In this document: in pieces, positions 1 to 8,361 of the stretch
Layout: every line of letters starts with the position of its first letter
Numbering within the stretch: position 1 is the stretch's first letter
DNA from: Spongospora subterranea
Lineage: Eukaryota; Endomyxa; Phytomyxea; Plasmodiophorida; Plasmodiophoridae
Direction: 5' to 3'
Assembly: GCA_900404475.1 (NCBI GenBank)
Contig: OUQQ01000453.1
Span: 1 to 17,190, forward strand
DNA: 17,190 nt
Position numbers and translations under genes: made by a program
Notes under the pieces: model-generated
The model's database searches: none
What the model saw: the letters and a program-made list of their open reading frames with translations, nothing else
What the model was told of the DNA's origin: nothing

Positions 1-159
1 TACGCCAGGCCGCACAGGACGATCGATAACGTTACGTTGGGCGGGGCGACTGTGACAGGGACTGTGGTGTGGCAGAGTGGCAGTGGGTCGAGGACGGGAC
101 GGAGCCTCAGGCGGGATCATCCGTACCTATCCGACTGGGCCTGGCTAGTCGACCGCTAA
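1..159 (+). CDS. Possible 3' end of an unidentified gene (partial)
   Basis: Frame 1 is open from the first base to a TAA at 157-159, giving 52 residues that include NVTLGGATVTGTVV and end WAWLVDR. It has no start in the window and could be the last exon of a gene lying to the left. I recognise no domain. An overlapping ATG-started frame (69-263) has no better claim. A 52-codon open stretch is not rare by chance, so this is a weak call made only because the frame is open at the window edge. Confidence 0.22.
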   Translation, partial: YARPHRTIDNVTLGGATVTGTVVWQSGSGSRTGRSLRRDHPYLSDWAWLVDR

Positions 160-267
160 ATGCTCTTTCTGTACTGGCAATGGGGGGACATACGGTTACG
201 GCACCAAGGTTCAGGAAAGGCGTCATCGCCCGTCTGTTTGCATATCTATATACATCGATATAACCGG

Positions 268-280
268 GGGGTATATACTC
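268..280 (+). promoter_or_regulatory. TATA-like element upstream of the zinc-finger gene
   Basis: The sequence GGGGTATATACTCC carries a TATATA core about 40 bases before the ATG at 313. The position would suit a short-leader promoter of the C2H2 gene. This is a motif match only; a transcription start has not been seen. Confidence 0.3.
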
Positions 281-312
281 CTTTGAATTTCACCGAGTCC
301 CCAATCCCTTAA

Positions 313-1299
313 ATGTCTCATTTTAATTCACTGCTGGTGTTCCATGACCAGTTCAACGATCAATGTTGCCCTGAAGGGTTCGACGTCCAATCCGTTAATC
401 CTCATATGCTGTTTGACGACCCAGATCCTCCTGACCTGAAGTCGATCGACAGTGCACGCCCTCTACTCCATTACCAAGATAGGCAATTGGTTAAGAAAGG
501 TCGTTCAAAACCGATATCTCCAAGGAAAGGGGTCCAAAACAAGGCGCTACAGGTGACCCCATATCTCATATCATCCCAGGCGATATCCGACCCGGACACG
601 ACCTCGTCCGCATCGCCATCGGCACCCGATCCACTATCAGCCTCTCTCGAGTCGTTATTCACCTACCCATATCACGACCATCTCTCTATTGACAGCCATC
701 TGGCCGACTCCCTCAACCTGCCCTCCTCCGCCCTGCTGACCGATCAGGTTGATATCATGCGCCCCAACGCAGCCGAACAGCACCCTTGCCCGAGTTGCGA
801 GCTCGTCTTCAAGAGGAAGGATTCCTTAACTCTTCATTATCGCCTGCATACCGGTATTAGGCCGTTCTTCTGTACCTATCCCGGTTGCGAACAATCGTTC
901 TTCTCGAAAACCGCCAGAACCCGACATCAATCGTCCCATCGTGCCGAGAAGGATTTCCATTGCCCGTCGTGTCCAAAAAAGTTCAAGATGGCCGACGCCC
1001 TGTTGAAACATGCCAAGAAACATTCTCCGGCAAACTACGCCTGTTCAATATGCGGGCGACGGTTCGGGCGAAAGGACAATATGGCGGTTCATCTGTTGAC
1101 GCATTCGCAGGAGAAGAAGTATTCATGTGTGATTTGCCAGAAACAATTTCGGCAGAGGAGCGGTTTATCGTTCCACATGAGGGTTCACGAGCTGCCACGC
1201 CCGTTCCAATGCACACAATGCGAGAAGCGATTCGCTGAGAAGACGTCACTCACCAAACATATGAGCTTTCATGAGAATGAGGCCGAGATCATGTCCTAG
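313..1299 (+). CDS. C2H2 zinc-finger protein, six fingers, probable DNA-binding transcription factor
   Basis: An intronless frame of 328 residues ends with TAG. The first ~155 residues are low in complexity and rich in Pro, Ser and Asp, like a flexible or activating region. Six C2H2 fingers follow in series, with zinc ligands at about C159/C162/H175/H179, C187/C192/H205/H209, C217/C220/H233/H237, C244/C247/H260/H264, C272/C275/H288/H292 and C300/C303/H316/H320. Finger 2 has the wider C-x4-C spacing (CTYPGC). Only finger 1 is followed by a TG-x-RPF linker (HTGIRPF); finger 5 ends in a related but non-canonical HELPRPF. Fingers of this kind bind DNA in the nucleus, but I cannot assign a named factor: TFIIIA normally has nine fingers. 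The lack of introns contrasts with every other well-supported gene here. It converges on the minus-strand gene ending at 1474. Confidence 0.9.
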   Translation: MSHFNSLLVFHDQFNDQCCPEGFDVQSVNPHMLFDDPDPPDLKSIDSARPLLHYQDRQLVKKGRSKPISPRKGVQNKALQVTPYLISSQAISDPDTTSSASPSAPDPLSASLESLFTYPYHDHLSIDSHLADSLNLPSSALLTDQVDIMRPNAAEQHPCPSCELVFKRKDSLTLHYRLHTGIRPFFCTYPGCEQSFFSKTARTRHQSSHRAEKDFHCPSCPKKFKMADALLKHAKKHSPANYACSICGRRFGRKDNMAVHLLTHSQEKKYSCVICQKQFRQRSGLSFHMRVHELPRPFQCTQCEKRFAEKTSLTKHMSFHENEAEIMS

Positions 1300-1473
1300 A
1301 TCGCGGCCTCGTTGACGGAGATGGCGATAAAATATGTCTGAACCATCTGATATTTTCAATACAAATCTGCACCGACATAATAGTTCAACGCCACAACCTT
1401 GAACACAAAACAGCTGGAATTGATGATCAATATAATAATGGGGTTTAGATTGGGATTGGCGGTTTTGAATGGT
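1300..1473. other. Convergent intergenic spacer
   Basis: This 174-base spacer separates the stop codons of two convergent genes. It is AT-rich and holds AATAAA-like words (GATAAAATATG near 1326, AATATAATAATG near 1430) that may serve 3' end formation on either strand. I see no coding potential. Confidence 0.5.
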
Positions 1474-3721
1474 TCACTTTTGTCGGGCATCAAGGCGTTT
1501 GTTGATGGCCAGAAGGCAGTCCTTCATCGGTTGCCCATCGAATATTCGCCCGGCATCAGATGACGAGAGATCAACGAGAGCATCTCTGATCCGATCCCAT
1601 TCGTTCGGCGACGGACACAACGGCCGACTAACAATCGCTCTGATAACGTCTAATGCGGACGATTGGACCATTGCATCGTCGGCGAATAGACGAGGAGCAC
1701 TGATGATTGATTCGATTATCTCGTCGATGAAGATCATCAACGATGTTGTAAGATCATCGCGAGCAAACAGATTTCTGGAGATCAATGCGGTCAACATCGT
1801 TAGCGATGTGATTTGCAGCCCGGAAGTGCGATCGACTTCGTCCTCGTCGTCGGATTCTTCAGGAGATGTCTTACCTAGAGCAACATCTGACAACGCCTGG
1901 AACAGAAGAATGATTGATTCAGGGGAAACATCGACCAAATGAATGGCGATACGGGCCGACGCTACGATTGAGCTGATCGAGGGGCAGAGTTGGACTACGC
2001 CGATAATGCCGTCCAAAGTGGCGGACGATAAATGAAGATCGGAACATCCGTTCAAAAAACAGGCAATTCGGCCTAAAGCGTCGCAAGCGGATTCGCTGAG
2101 ACGATTTGATGAACCTGATGGAATAGGATTAGGGAAAGATTCGGACGAAAGAACAAGGGGCTAAAACCGGGAAGGATATGGGATAAGAGAGACTGGTGTA
2201 GAGAAGGAACATGAGATTGAAGGAGATCATTATCATGGCGGATAGAGTAAATGGCGTCGCTAATCAGGCGATGATCCTGGGTATCCTCAACCACATCGCT
2301 CAGAATCTGGTCCAGGAGCGATCGCGAATCGGGGATCGAGCAAGCGTGAGCAGATATGGTCGTCAATAGACGGGAGAAACACGATATCAACCCATCCCGC
2401 AACGATTTCAGCAAAAGGTGGCGCGATTGCAGATGGAGATACAGGAGAGAAAGGCGCTTCGATAGGATGGGAATTTGCGATGACGGAACATATGGAATTA
2501 TTTGAGAAAGGATTTTAGCCCATTCACCACCGACTCTTCTGAAAATTATGAGAATATTAGACGAGATCCGGAGCTTTTGTTGGTTTGGTTTGGCGAAATC
2601 AAAAAATGGGATGAACATATTGGTGAATACCTTTCCAGCTTATTAGGGCCGCGGTTGCCGTTCAATAACGACTTGAGATGATCTAGAATATAGGTTGTAG
2701 AGCGCGTGATCAATGGATGGTTGGGATCTTTGAAATGCGCCAACATTGCTAGACAGTGGAACACATGACCAGCGTTAACATCTCCTTCGTAACATGAGGA
2801 ATAGGCGTCAAAACCGGCCAAGAGATCATCCCCATTCATCTGCCCCAGTTCCGATGCCTAAAACCGTCAAACATTCACAAACCGTGTAAGGGAGTAACCG
2901 GGTGGAATTATACCAAGACCAGGACAGGTTCTGAACCTGACTCGTCATCATCACCATCATCGATTGATGGAGAAACTGGATCAAGGAGCGAATCCACATC
3001 AGATACGACCAGTTTCGGAACTGACAGATCGATCATTTTCGACACACACTCTCCAAGGGATATGATCAGTTCATTGTGTCCGACACTGTTGTCGACCATT
3101 AACTGGATTGAGCGGTTGAACACGATCGCTCCTCGATTCTGACCAGCGAGTAATTGAGGAAAGTACGATAAGAGTTGGGACAGGTATTGTATAGCTCTGA
3201 TCGTCAACGCGGAGTGCGTCTCGGTGGGACCTGGGTAAGGGGATTGGATCGCTTTTAGCGCTAGCGTGAGGGCCTGCTCCTGGAGCTGGATGGCGCTATT
3301 GACGCTTGAGCAACGGGGGATCGCTAGAATACGGGAACAAGTCGCTAATAGCGACCAATGAACCTCAGGGGATGAGAGGAGAGGAATTAGATCCAGTAGA
3401 GAGTGAGCGATATCCTTAAGACGGGTTGAGACCAGTTTAGAACAGGTGTAATTGACTCCAGAGAGTAATCCGATACTATAAATGATATTCGGTAGAGTTG
3501 TAGGGTCAGGTGGGCTCATCTGTAGCTGTTCCACAACCCGGTCCACTACATCTGGAGCAGGACACTTGGTCACGCCATCCACAACGATATCTGTATAATC
3601 ACCACGAGACTCCATCACCACCAGATCACGGTTAGAGTATACCGGAGAGCGTACCGAGAAGTTGTTGGGGATTAGCAGCGGTGATGATTGAGTCAATTAG
3701 ACCAGGCGCTACCCCAACCAT
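1474..3721 (-). CDS. Large alpha-helical repeat protein (HEAT/importin-like), function unknown
   Basis: I rebuilt five exons on the minus strand: 3721-3655, 3590-2914, 2857-2631, 2538-2168 and 2114-1474. The introns are 64, 56, 92 and 53 nt, all GT-AG with phases 1, 0, 2 and 1. The total of 1983 nt gives 660 residues with a TGA stop. The start is ATG at 3721 (MVGVAPGLIDSI); no earlier in-frame ATG gives a better protein. The protein is Leu/Ile/Ser-rich, nearly all predicted helix, with repeated amphipathic helix pairs. Two acidic linkers stand out: IDDGDDDESGSE near residue 235 and EESDDEDEVD in the last exon. This is the look of an alpha-solenoid such as an importin-beta/exportin or another HEAT scaffold. 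I found no motif that fixes the family and no catalytic site. The length is below the roughly 850-1100 residues usual for karyopherins. Confidence is high for the gene, low for the role. Confidence 0.82.
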
Positions 3722-3853
3722 CGCTAAGCTTTTCCGAACTATACCAATGATATTCCAGAAACAGACGGCAAAGCCAAACACTGAAAAAGCTGACCTGAAT
3801 GGGTAACCTGGCGGAGACCGTAACTCCGTGGCACCAGACCCGACACAACCGGG

Positions 3854-3898
3854 CGAAATGCAATGTGCAACAAACCGAACAGATGGGATTCGGCCTCT
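3854..3898 (+). repeat. Extra partial copy of an inner repeat segment
   Basis: This 45-base stretch matches 4121-4165 in the same orientation with about four mismatches. It shares CAACAAACCGAAC and ATGGGATTCGG. It sits at the outer edge of the left arm of the long inverted repeat, so the element contains a direct repeat as well as inverted ones. This implies more than one rearrangement or a built-in modular structure. Confidence 0.75.
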
Positions 3899-4233
3899 CC
3901 GCCGTCCTAGGACTATTGCGCTGGGCGAGTGGACGATCCATCCGCATCACGCGAGCGCCTCCGTCCCGACCAATCGCCCACTTGTGTAACAGGCGTCAGC
4001 ACGTGATGCTGGGCAACTGCTCACACTACAGGGCTTGTAATTTGGATTGTCCCATAAACTGTGGGGGAGAGCAAATTGCAAGCACCCGTGATAATCAGTG
4101 CTTGCGATATTCGCATTTTACGAAATGCAGTGTGCAACAAACCGAACTTATGGGATTCGGGCTCTTTGCGAGCGAAGCCGTTGCAGTCGATGCAATATCG
4201 CCGAATACACCGGCAAGGTCTGCGATCGAGGTG
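3886..4233 (+). repeat. Left arm of a long inverted repeat
   Basis: Read forward, this segment matches the reverse complement of 4359-4696 almost without break, from GCCGTCCTAGGACT at the outer end to GCGATCGAGGTG at the inner end. By eye the identity is above 90 percent, with a small insertion near 3980 (CACTTGTGT region) absent from the other arm. The arms would fold into a stem of over 300 bp around a 125-base loop. I see no clear target-site duplication or terminal motif, so a fold-back transposon, a solo rearrangement and an inverted duplication all remain possible. It lies about 165 bp upstream of the minus-strand gene starting at 3721. Confidence 0.92.
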
Positions 4234-4313
4234 CCCACAACGTAATGTTGTTCATCAAGAATGGCCGCGTAATCCGGGTCAAGGTCGCCCTGTTTTATGA
4301 ATTCGTGACGTGA
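4041..4313 (+). pseudogene. Possible decayed cysteine-rich plus SET-domain-like fragment inside the repeat
   Basis: The repeat arms can be read, with frame changes, as a Cys-rich stretch (DCPINCGGEQIA, then DNQC, then CNK in another frame). This is followed by GFGLFASEAVAVDA and, one frame over, IAEYTGKV. The last two resemble the start of a SET domain (G-x-G-x-x-A ... EY-x-G-x-V), and the Cys pattern loosely recalls the CXC/AWS region that precedes SET in histone lysine methyltransferases. Both arms share the same frame breaks, so any decay came before the duplication. The likeness is short and by eye. No intact gene is present and the match could be accidental. Confidence 0.25.
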
Positions 4314-4358
4314 AACGACCTATAAATTCAAAGTCACTACACTTCCTACGATGGATTA
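4234..4358. other. Spacer (loop) between the inverted repeat arms
   Basis: This 125-base unique segment lies between the two arms. One plus-strand frame continues open from the left arm to a TGA at 4311-4313 (FIKNGRVIRVKV), and one minus-strand frame is open as well (DLDPDYAAILDEQHYVV), so coding direction cannot be decided. No second repeat is nested here. Confidence 0.6.
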
Positions 4359-4696
4359 CACCTCGATCGCAGACCTTTCCGGTGTATTCGGCGATAATGC
4401 ATCGACTGCAACGGCTTCGCTCGCAAAGAGCCCGAATTCCATAAGTTCGGTTTGTTGCACATTGCATTTCGCGAATGCGAATATCGCAAGCACTGATTAT
4501 CACAGGTTCTTGCAATTTGCTCTCCCCCACAGTTTTTGGGACAGTCCAAATTACAAGCCCTCTAGTAAGAGCAGTTGCCCAGCGTCACGTGCTGACGCCT
4601 GTTGGCGATTGGTCGGGACGGAGGCAGTCGCGTAATGCGGATGGATCGTCCACTTGCCCAGCGCAACAGTCCTAGGACGGCGGGGAGCGGAATCCC
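4359..4696 (-). repeat. Right arm of a long inverted repeat
   Basis: This is the reverse-complement partner of 3886-4233. Shared blocks include CGATCGCAGACC at the inner edge and AGTCCTAGGACGGCGGGGAG at the outer edge. The copies differ by scattered single substitutions and one short deletion, which points to an event old enough for drift but not ancient. Open frames on both arms are mirror images of each other and should not be annotated as separate genes. Confidence 0.92.
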
Positions 4697-5420
4697 GTGT
4701 ATGTGGTTGCAACTTGACCACAATCTGTCGTTGGCTGAAAAGTGACTCAATTCCGATATGATCTTACATATACACTATACAGCCCACATACTAATCACAT
4801 GTTTTATGAAGGGTGATTTTATTTGTAAAATGTTTGATGTTCAACGATTGTTTGAACTTAAAACACGCTCAAATATCGGGCTACGTTCGTGTAAGGAGCT
4901 GAGAATGAAGAGTAGGTGACTATACCATGGAGCTTAATACCAATGAACAACATTTTCTTCTTAATATAGTTTTCGCAAAAATATCGGGGAATCAGTTGTC
5001 GTAAACATTCAACGGGAGGACCTTGTCCATTAGCGTTGAACAGCGTTATTCAGTGCTTAGTGTTTTCCCGTGTACGATCCTTGGAATTTCGCAAGGTTCT
5101 GCCTGTCCAAACCCACAATCAAGGTACCTGAATGAACGAACTGAATAGGTTTTCCTGGCGTTATATCGTGCCATCAGCTCAAGCACGTTGCACCAGTCAA
5201 GTACCTGTTCAAACTGCTCATGTCTAATCCCATGGTCACGTTACGAATAACGCAGATCATTCGAGTAGAACTGTTGGAACAAACTGTTCAAATCACTGGT
5301 ATCGCAACTCTCTCTCTTTTCCTCTCTCTCTGTTACTACAGTCGTTTACACTCGCTCTCATCAAAATCATTTCTATAATCATATCGCATTCCGTTAATAC
5401 ACATTGAATGATTATCGGCA
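4697..5420. other. Intergenic region upstream of TDP1
   Basis: This AT-rich 724-base stretch has no gene I can support. The minus strand is open for 64 codons from 5240 to a TAA at 5046-5048 (containing VLDWCNVLELMARYN), without a plausible start or matching splice partners; this length is common by chance. The region near 5308-5331 is a pyrimidine tract and the rest shows no long repeat. Confidence 0.5.
5308..5331 (+). promoter_or_regulatory. CT-rich tract in the TDP1 promoter or leader
   Basis: Two runs of CTCTCTCT separated by TTTTC lie about 90-110 bases before the TDP1 ATG at 5421. Pyrimidine tracts in this position are common in fungal promoters near the transcription start. There is no direct evidence of function. 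Confidence 0.35.
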
Positions 5421-7196
5421 ATGTCAAAATCCATCTATCTCAGTCCGATTCCCAGGTTTCACCGCCTCGCCCGCTTTCTGCCATTCTTGGTCTCACCGTC
5501 ATTGTCCGGCGTCGCCGTACATCGCGGAATCTTTCACAGCGGTTTAACAGCCCGTCTCGACGGAGGGATGGAGTCCAGGGCCGAGATGGAGGCGGCTCGA
5601 TTAGCAAGGTTGAAGCGGAAGCGAGAGGATCAAGGCCCTGTGGATTCCTCGTCGCTGACGGCGCATCGGGTAGCGCCGGTAGCGCCATCCACAGGGAAAT
5701 CGTTATGCTCACTGCCCTATTCCAATGGGTTTATTGGATTGACCCCGACGTTCACCAGCGAGGTCAAAACTGGCTGTCCATCGCTCTCTATTCGGGATAT
5801 ATTCTCAGATTCGTCGGCAATCAATCTGGCGTTAATTTCCACATTTGTTGTCGATACAGAATGGATTATGGAGCATATTCACAGCAAATCAGCTGATATT
5901 TGGTTGGTGAAACATTGGACTAAGGATGATGGTGAAAAGGTGTGATTGTCGTTCTTTGATTATTATTCATTACGAAACCATAATCTAAGAGGTTTGCCAT
6001 AGAAAGGGATATCCATTAGTGATCGTTTCTCGAATCTTCACATTGTTCATCCACCGATTGTGACTGGATTTGGCTGTGTTCATGCCAAGCTAATGGTGTT
6101 GTTCCATGTACGGCCCGACGGCACAAAATTTATTCGCGTTGTGATATCGTCTGGAAATCTCATCGAGGTTGATTACGAGATGATGGAGGTACTTGTTTTA
6201 CTCAGTTTTTTTTCCTTCTTGTTTTCATCACATTTTTAGAATATCGTATTCGTTCAAGATTTCCCCCTGTCATTTGAGCGAGCGGCGTCTCAGAGTTTGT
6301 CTGAATCTGCTATTGCATTTAAGGCTGATCTGAAAGATTATCTAATTCGGCTGACGATTCCCAGTCGGCAAGTGAATCTATTGGACGACTATGATTTCTC
6401 GTCCGCCACTGTTTGTAGATCCGCGATGTCTATCGCTATCGTCTGATTTCGTCTAGGTTAGAATAGTTGCATCAATACCTGGTCAACATCGCGAACACTT
6501 TGGACAGTTCTCGTTAGCTCGTGCAATCAAAGCTAGTTCCTGTTCTCTGAGCGAGATGGAATATTCTTCGAAGGAGCTAGAGCTGACCTGCCAGTGTTCA
6601 TCCCTAGGCGCTCTCACGCCTCAATGGCTGGACGAGTTTTATTTCTCGGCCGCTGCTGCGTCAGTTCCGTTCACCCGTCGGAAAGTGGTGCCACCTGTAT
6701 CGGTTGTGTTTCCAACACGAGAGACAGTGACGAGTTCATTAGCTGCGCAAATAGGAGGACATGGATCCATTAGGTTCAGGGAATCAAGTTATAAGTCTGC
6801 AGCGTTCCCGCGCCACATTTTAAGAGATTGCATCAGTCGCAGAACGGGATCGTTAATGCATTCGAAAGTAACAATCTGCACTGTCAACTTTGAAAAAATA
6901 ACTCAAAGTGCATTCAGATTATTGTCGGGCGTTTTACTAGTCAAAATTCGGAGCGTTCTACAAAGATTGCCGGCTGGGTATACTTCGGATCCCATAACTT
7001 TACCAGAGCCGCATGGGGTGGCAAAACAAATGCAGGCCATTTGACAATTAATAACTGGGAACTTGGCGTTCTCGTCCCGATTAAACGAGCGTCGACTGGC
7101 CAACGACTCGATAATCAACCAATTGTGGAAGATGCTGACGTTGCTTGGGAGTCCGCATTACGCCAATCTAATATTCCTATCCCATTCGTAATGTGA
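5421..7196 (+). CDS. TDP1: Tyrosyl-DNA phosphodiesterase 1
   Basis: Five exons (5421-5939, 6003-6188, 6240-6410, 6457-6867, 6918-7196) are joined by phase-0 introns of 63, 51, 46 and 50 nt. They give 521 residues, near the 544 of yeast Tdp1. The enzyme hydrolyses the 3'-phosphotyrosyl bond left by trapped topoisomerase I. Both HKN signatures of this phospholipase-D-like family are present: H200-A-K202 with N225 (ISSGNL), and H427-S-K429 with N456 (YFGSHNFTRAAWG). The second HSK is split from its Asn by the last intron. The downstream NNWELGVLVP matches the conserved ELGVL segment. The 5' end is uncertain. From 5421 the first 49 residues are Arg- and Leu-rich with few acidic residues, like a mitochondrial presequence. 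An internal Met at 5568 (MESRAEMEAARLARLKRKRE) would give a 472-residue nuclear form. Usual location is nucleus and mitochondria. Confidence 0.94.
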
Positions 7197-7355
7197 GATT
7201 CGCATCGCATTGTACTTTATTTTGCTCAGAGCGTGACTGGTTACCGTTAGGCCACCCCCGAAATACGGTTCAAAATTGCCATGGACACAATAAATCAAAG
7301 TCGTTGGTTTCGATGAAATAGGTTTTGTGAACAAGAAACGTATAATTTTCAACCT

Positions 7356-7697
7356 CTGTGCTAAAATCCACTCACCACAATAATAAATTAGGCAGTTGAT
7401 ATAATTACTTCGACTTCTATGAAAAACTGCGACGCCGTTTCGCTAATCAGAAAACGACAACGGTGAGTTGCTCAAAATGACTGGCATTATGCCCATAGAG
7501 GCCGCGGTGAGCATAACTCGATAGCAAACAAATTTAGATAGTGAGCGCCAGAACCTTTGGCGAATCTGTTGACTGGTCAAAGCCGCTATCATTTTGATAA
7601 AGTTTGTTTCGTTTTACGGAGGAGTATTCTACTGTACCATCTGGGTTGCGCAGTCGGGTTGAATGCGGCCAAGTTGCCACCTTTGACTGGCAGGCAT
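7356..7697 (-). CDS. Tentative small membrane protein gene, 3' end unresolved
   Basis: Minus-strand pieces join with phase-0 GT-AG introns of usual or slightly larger size: 7697-7638 (MPASQRWQLGRIQPDCATQM), 7565-7482 (IRQRFWRSLSKF, then CYRVMLTAASMGIMP), 7426-7409 (FFIEVE). The next exon begins near 7355 and could run to a TAA at 7158-7160, overlapping the TDP1 3' end, or stop earlier in another frame. The second exon holds one hydrophobic helix. The TAASMGIMP segment slightly recalls the first helix of Vma21, a V-ATPase assembly factor, but I see no second membrane helix, so I do not assign it. The ATG follows an A-rich context. It would be divergent from VMA9, which starts at 7812. Confidence 0.3.
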
Positions 7698-7811
7698 CTT
7701 TTTTCTAAGCGCGTTTCAAGGCAACCAACCTCAAGCGAGCGAAAGCCTGCCTGCGTTGGCTGCTGTTTATTGACGTAGTTAAGTCATCTGCGTTTCCTGC
7801 AACTCATCATA

Positions 7812-8098
7812 ATGTCGATTCCTTCTGCCATCGTTTTCGGGACGGAAATGTTCATTCTGATGGGGGTGTTGACTTGTCTGTTTAGTGGAGCGTTGCGGCT
7901 AGCTGGTAAGCACAACGAATTCGGGTATGAAATTGAGTTGTGTTTCGCTAGAGTTTTCCAATGTTTGCTAACATTCCGCTAAGGCTGTCATTGACCCTTA
8001 TATCAACAGCAACTTTTTGCATGTGGTTAATGTGGGTGCTTACATGGCTAATGCAGTGGCATCCTCTTATACTACCTGAAAAGACAAAAGTCCATTAA
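7812..8098 (+). CDS. VMA9: V-type ATPase subunit e
   Basis: Two exons (7812-7924 and 7984-8098) flank a 59-nt phase-2 intron with donor GTATGA, a GCTAAC branch-like site and acceptor CTAAG. The product has 75 residues; fungal Vma9 is about 73. It starts MSIPSAIVFGTEMF and has two hydrophobic helices, about residues 8-31 and 40-60. The second helix region ends LTWLMQWHPLILPEK, which fits the family's conserved end (Leu-x-Gln-x-His-Pro-Leu-x-x-Pro). Subunit e sits in the membrane Vo sector of the proton pump of vacuole and other endomembranes. The gene is too short and too split to appear as a single ORF. Reading exon 1 into the intron gives an early stop, and only this donor/acceptor pair restores the conserved C-terminal frame. 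Confidence 0.85.
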
Positions 8099-8361
8099 CT
8101 ATAAACTATTGTTGCATTTGCCCAAAGTCCGTTGCTGCACTCATTTTTATGTCGGCTTCTTCGAAATTTTCTTCATTCTCGGTAGAGGACAGAATTTTGC
8201 AAAAATGAAGTTCCCGGTAGATTTTATTTAGTTTTTTGTTTATTTCATCCAATGGGCACCGTCATTATATGTTTTCATAATGGCAATATTGGAAGAATTA
8301 TCAGGAAATATAACAAGTACAGGAATGTTTACACAAAACGACTTCGACAGAAATCATAATA
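8099..8361. other. 3' spacer between VMA9 and the Ras gene
   Basis: This is 263 bases between two convergent stop codons. TTTATT words near 8223 and 8240 read AATAAA on the minus strand, a plausible polyadenylation signal for the Ras gene. A 62-codon plus-strand frame at 8280-8468 is antisense to the last Ras exon and is not a gene. Confidence 0.5.

Noticed and set aside
69..263. 64-codon ATG frame at the left edge
   Set aside because: It has no recognisable motif and overlaps another open frame reaching the window edge. The length is expected by chance.
471..1249. Minus- and plus-strand frames overlapping the zinc-finger gene
   Set aside because: They are shadows of the clear C2H2 frame and carry no domain of their own.
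3799..4750. Several 60-150 codon frames in the inverted repeat
   Set aside because: The same frames appear mirrored in both arms and run into the flanks without starts or stops that fit a gene. They reflect the repeat, not separate genes.
5046..5240. 64-codon minus-strand open stretch in the TDP1 upstream region
   Set aside because: It lacks a good start or splice partners. Open stretches of this length are common by chance.
5408..5896. 162-codon frame overlapping TDP1 exon 1
   Set aside because: The other frame carries the conserved TDP1 N-terminal segment and splices in phase to the HKN exon.
7240..7290. tRNA-like words (GACTGGTTACC ... GGTTCAAAATTGCC)
   Set aside because: The B-box-like word is imperfect and no acceptor, anticodon and T stems can be drawn.
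7557..7778. 73-codon plus-strand frame before VMA9
   Set aside because: It has no family likeness and lies opposite minus-strand blocks that splice in phase. Cysteine-rich tail looks random.
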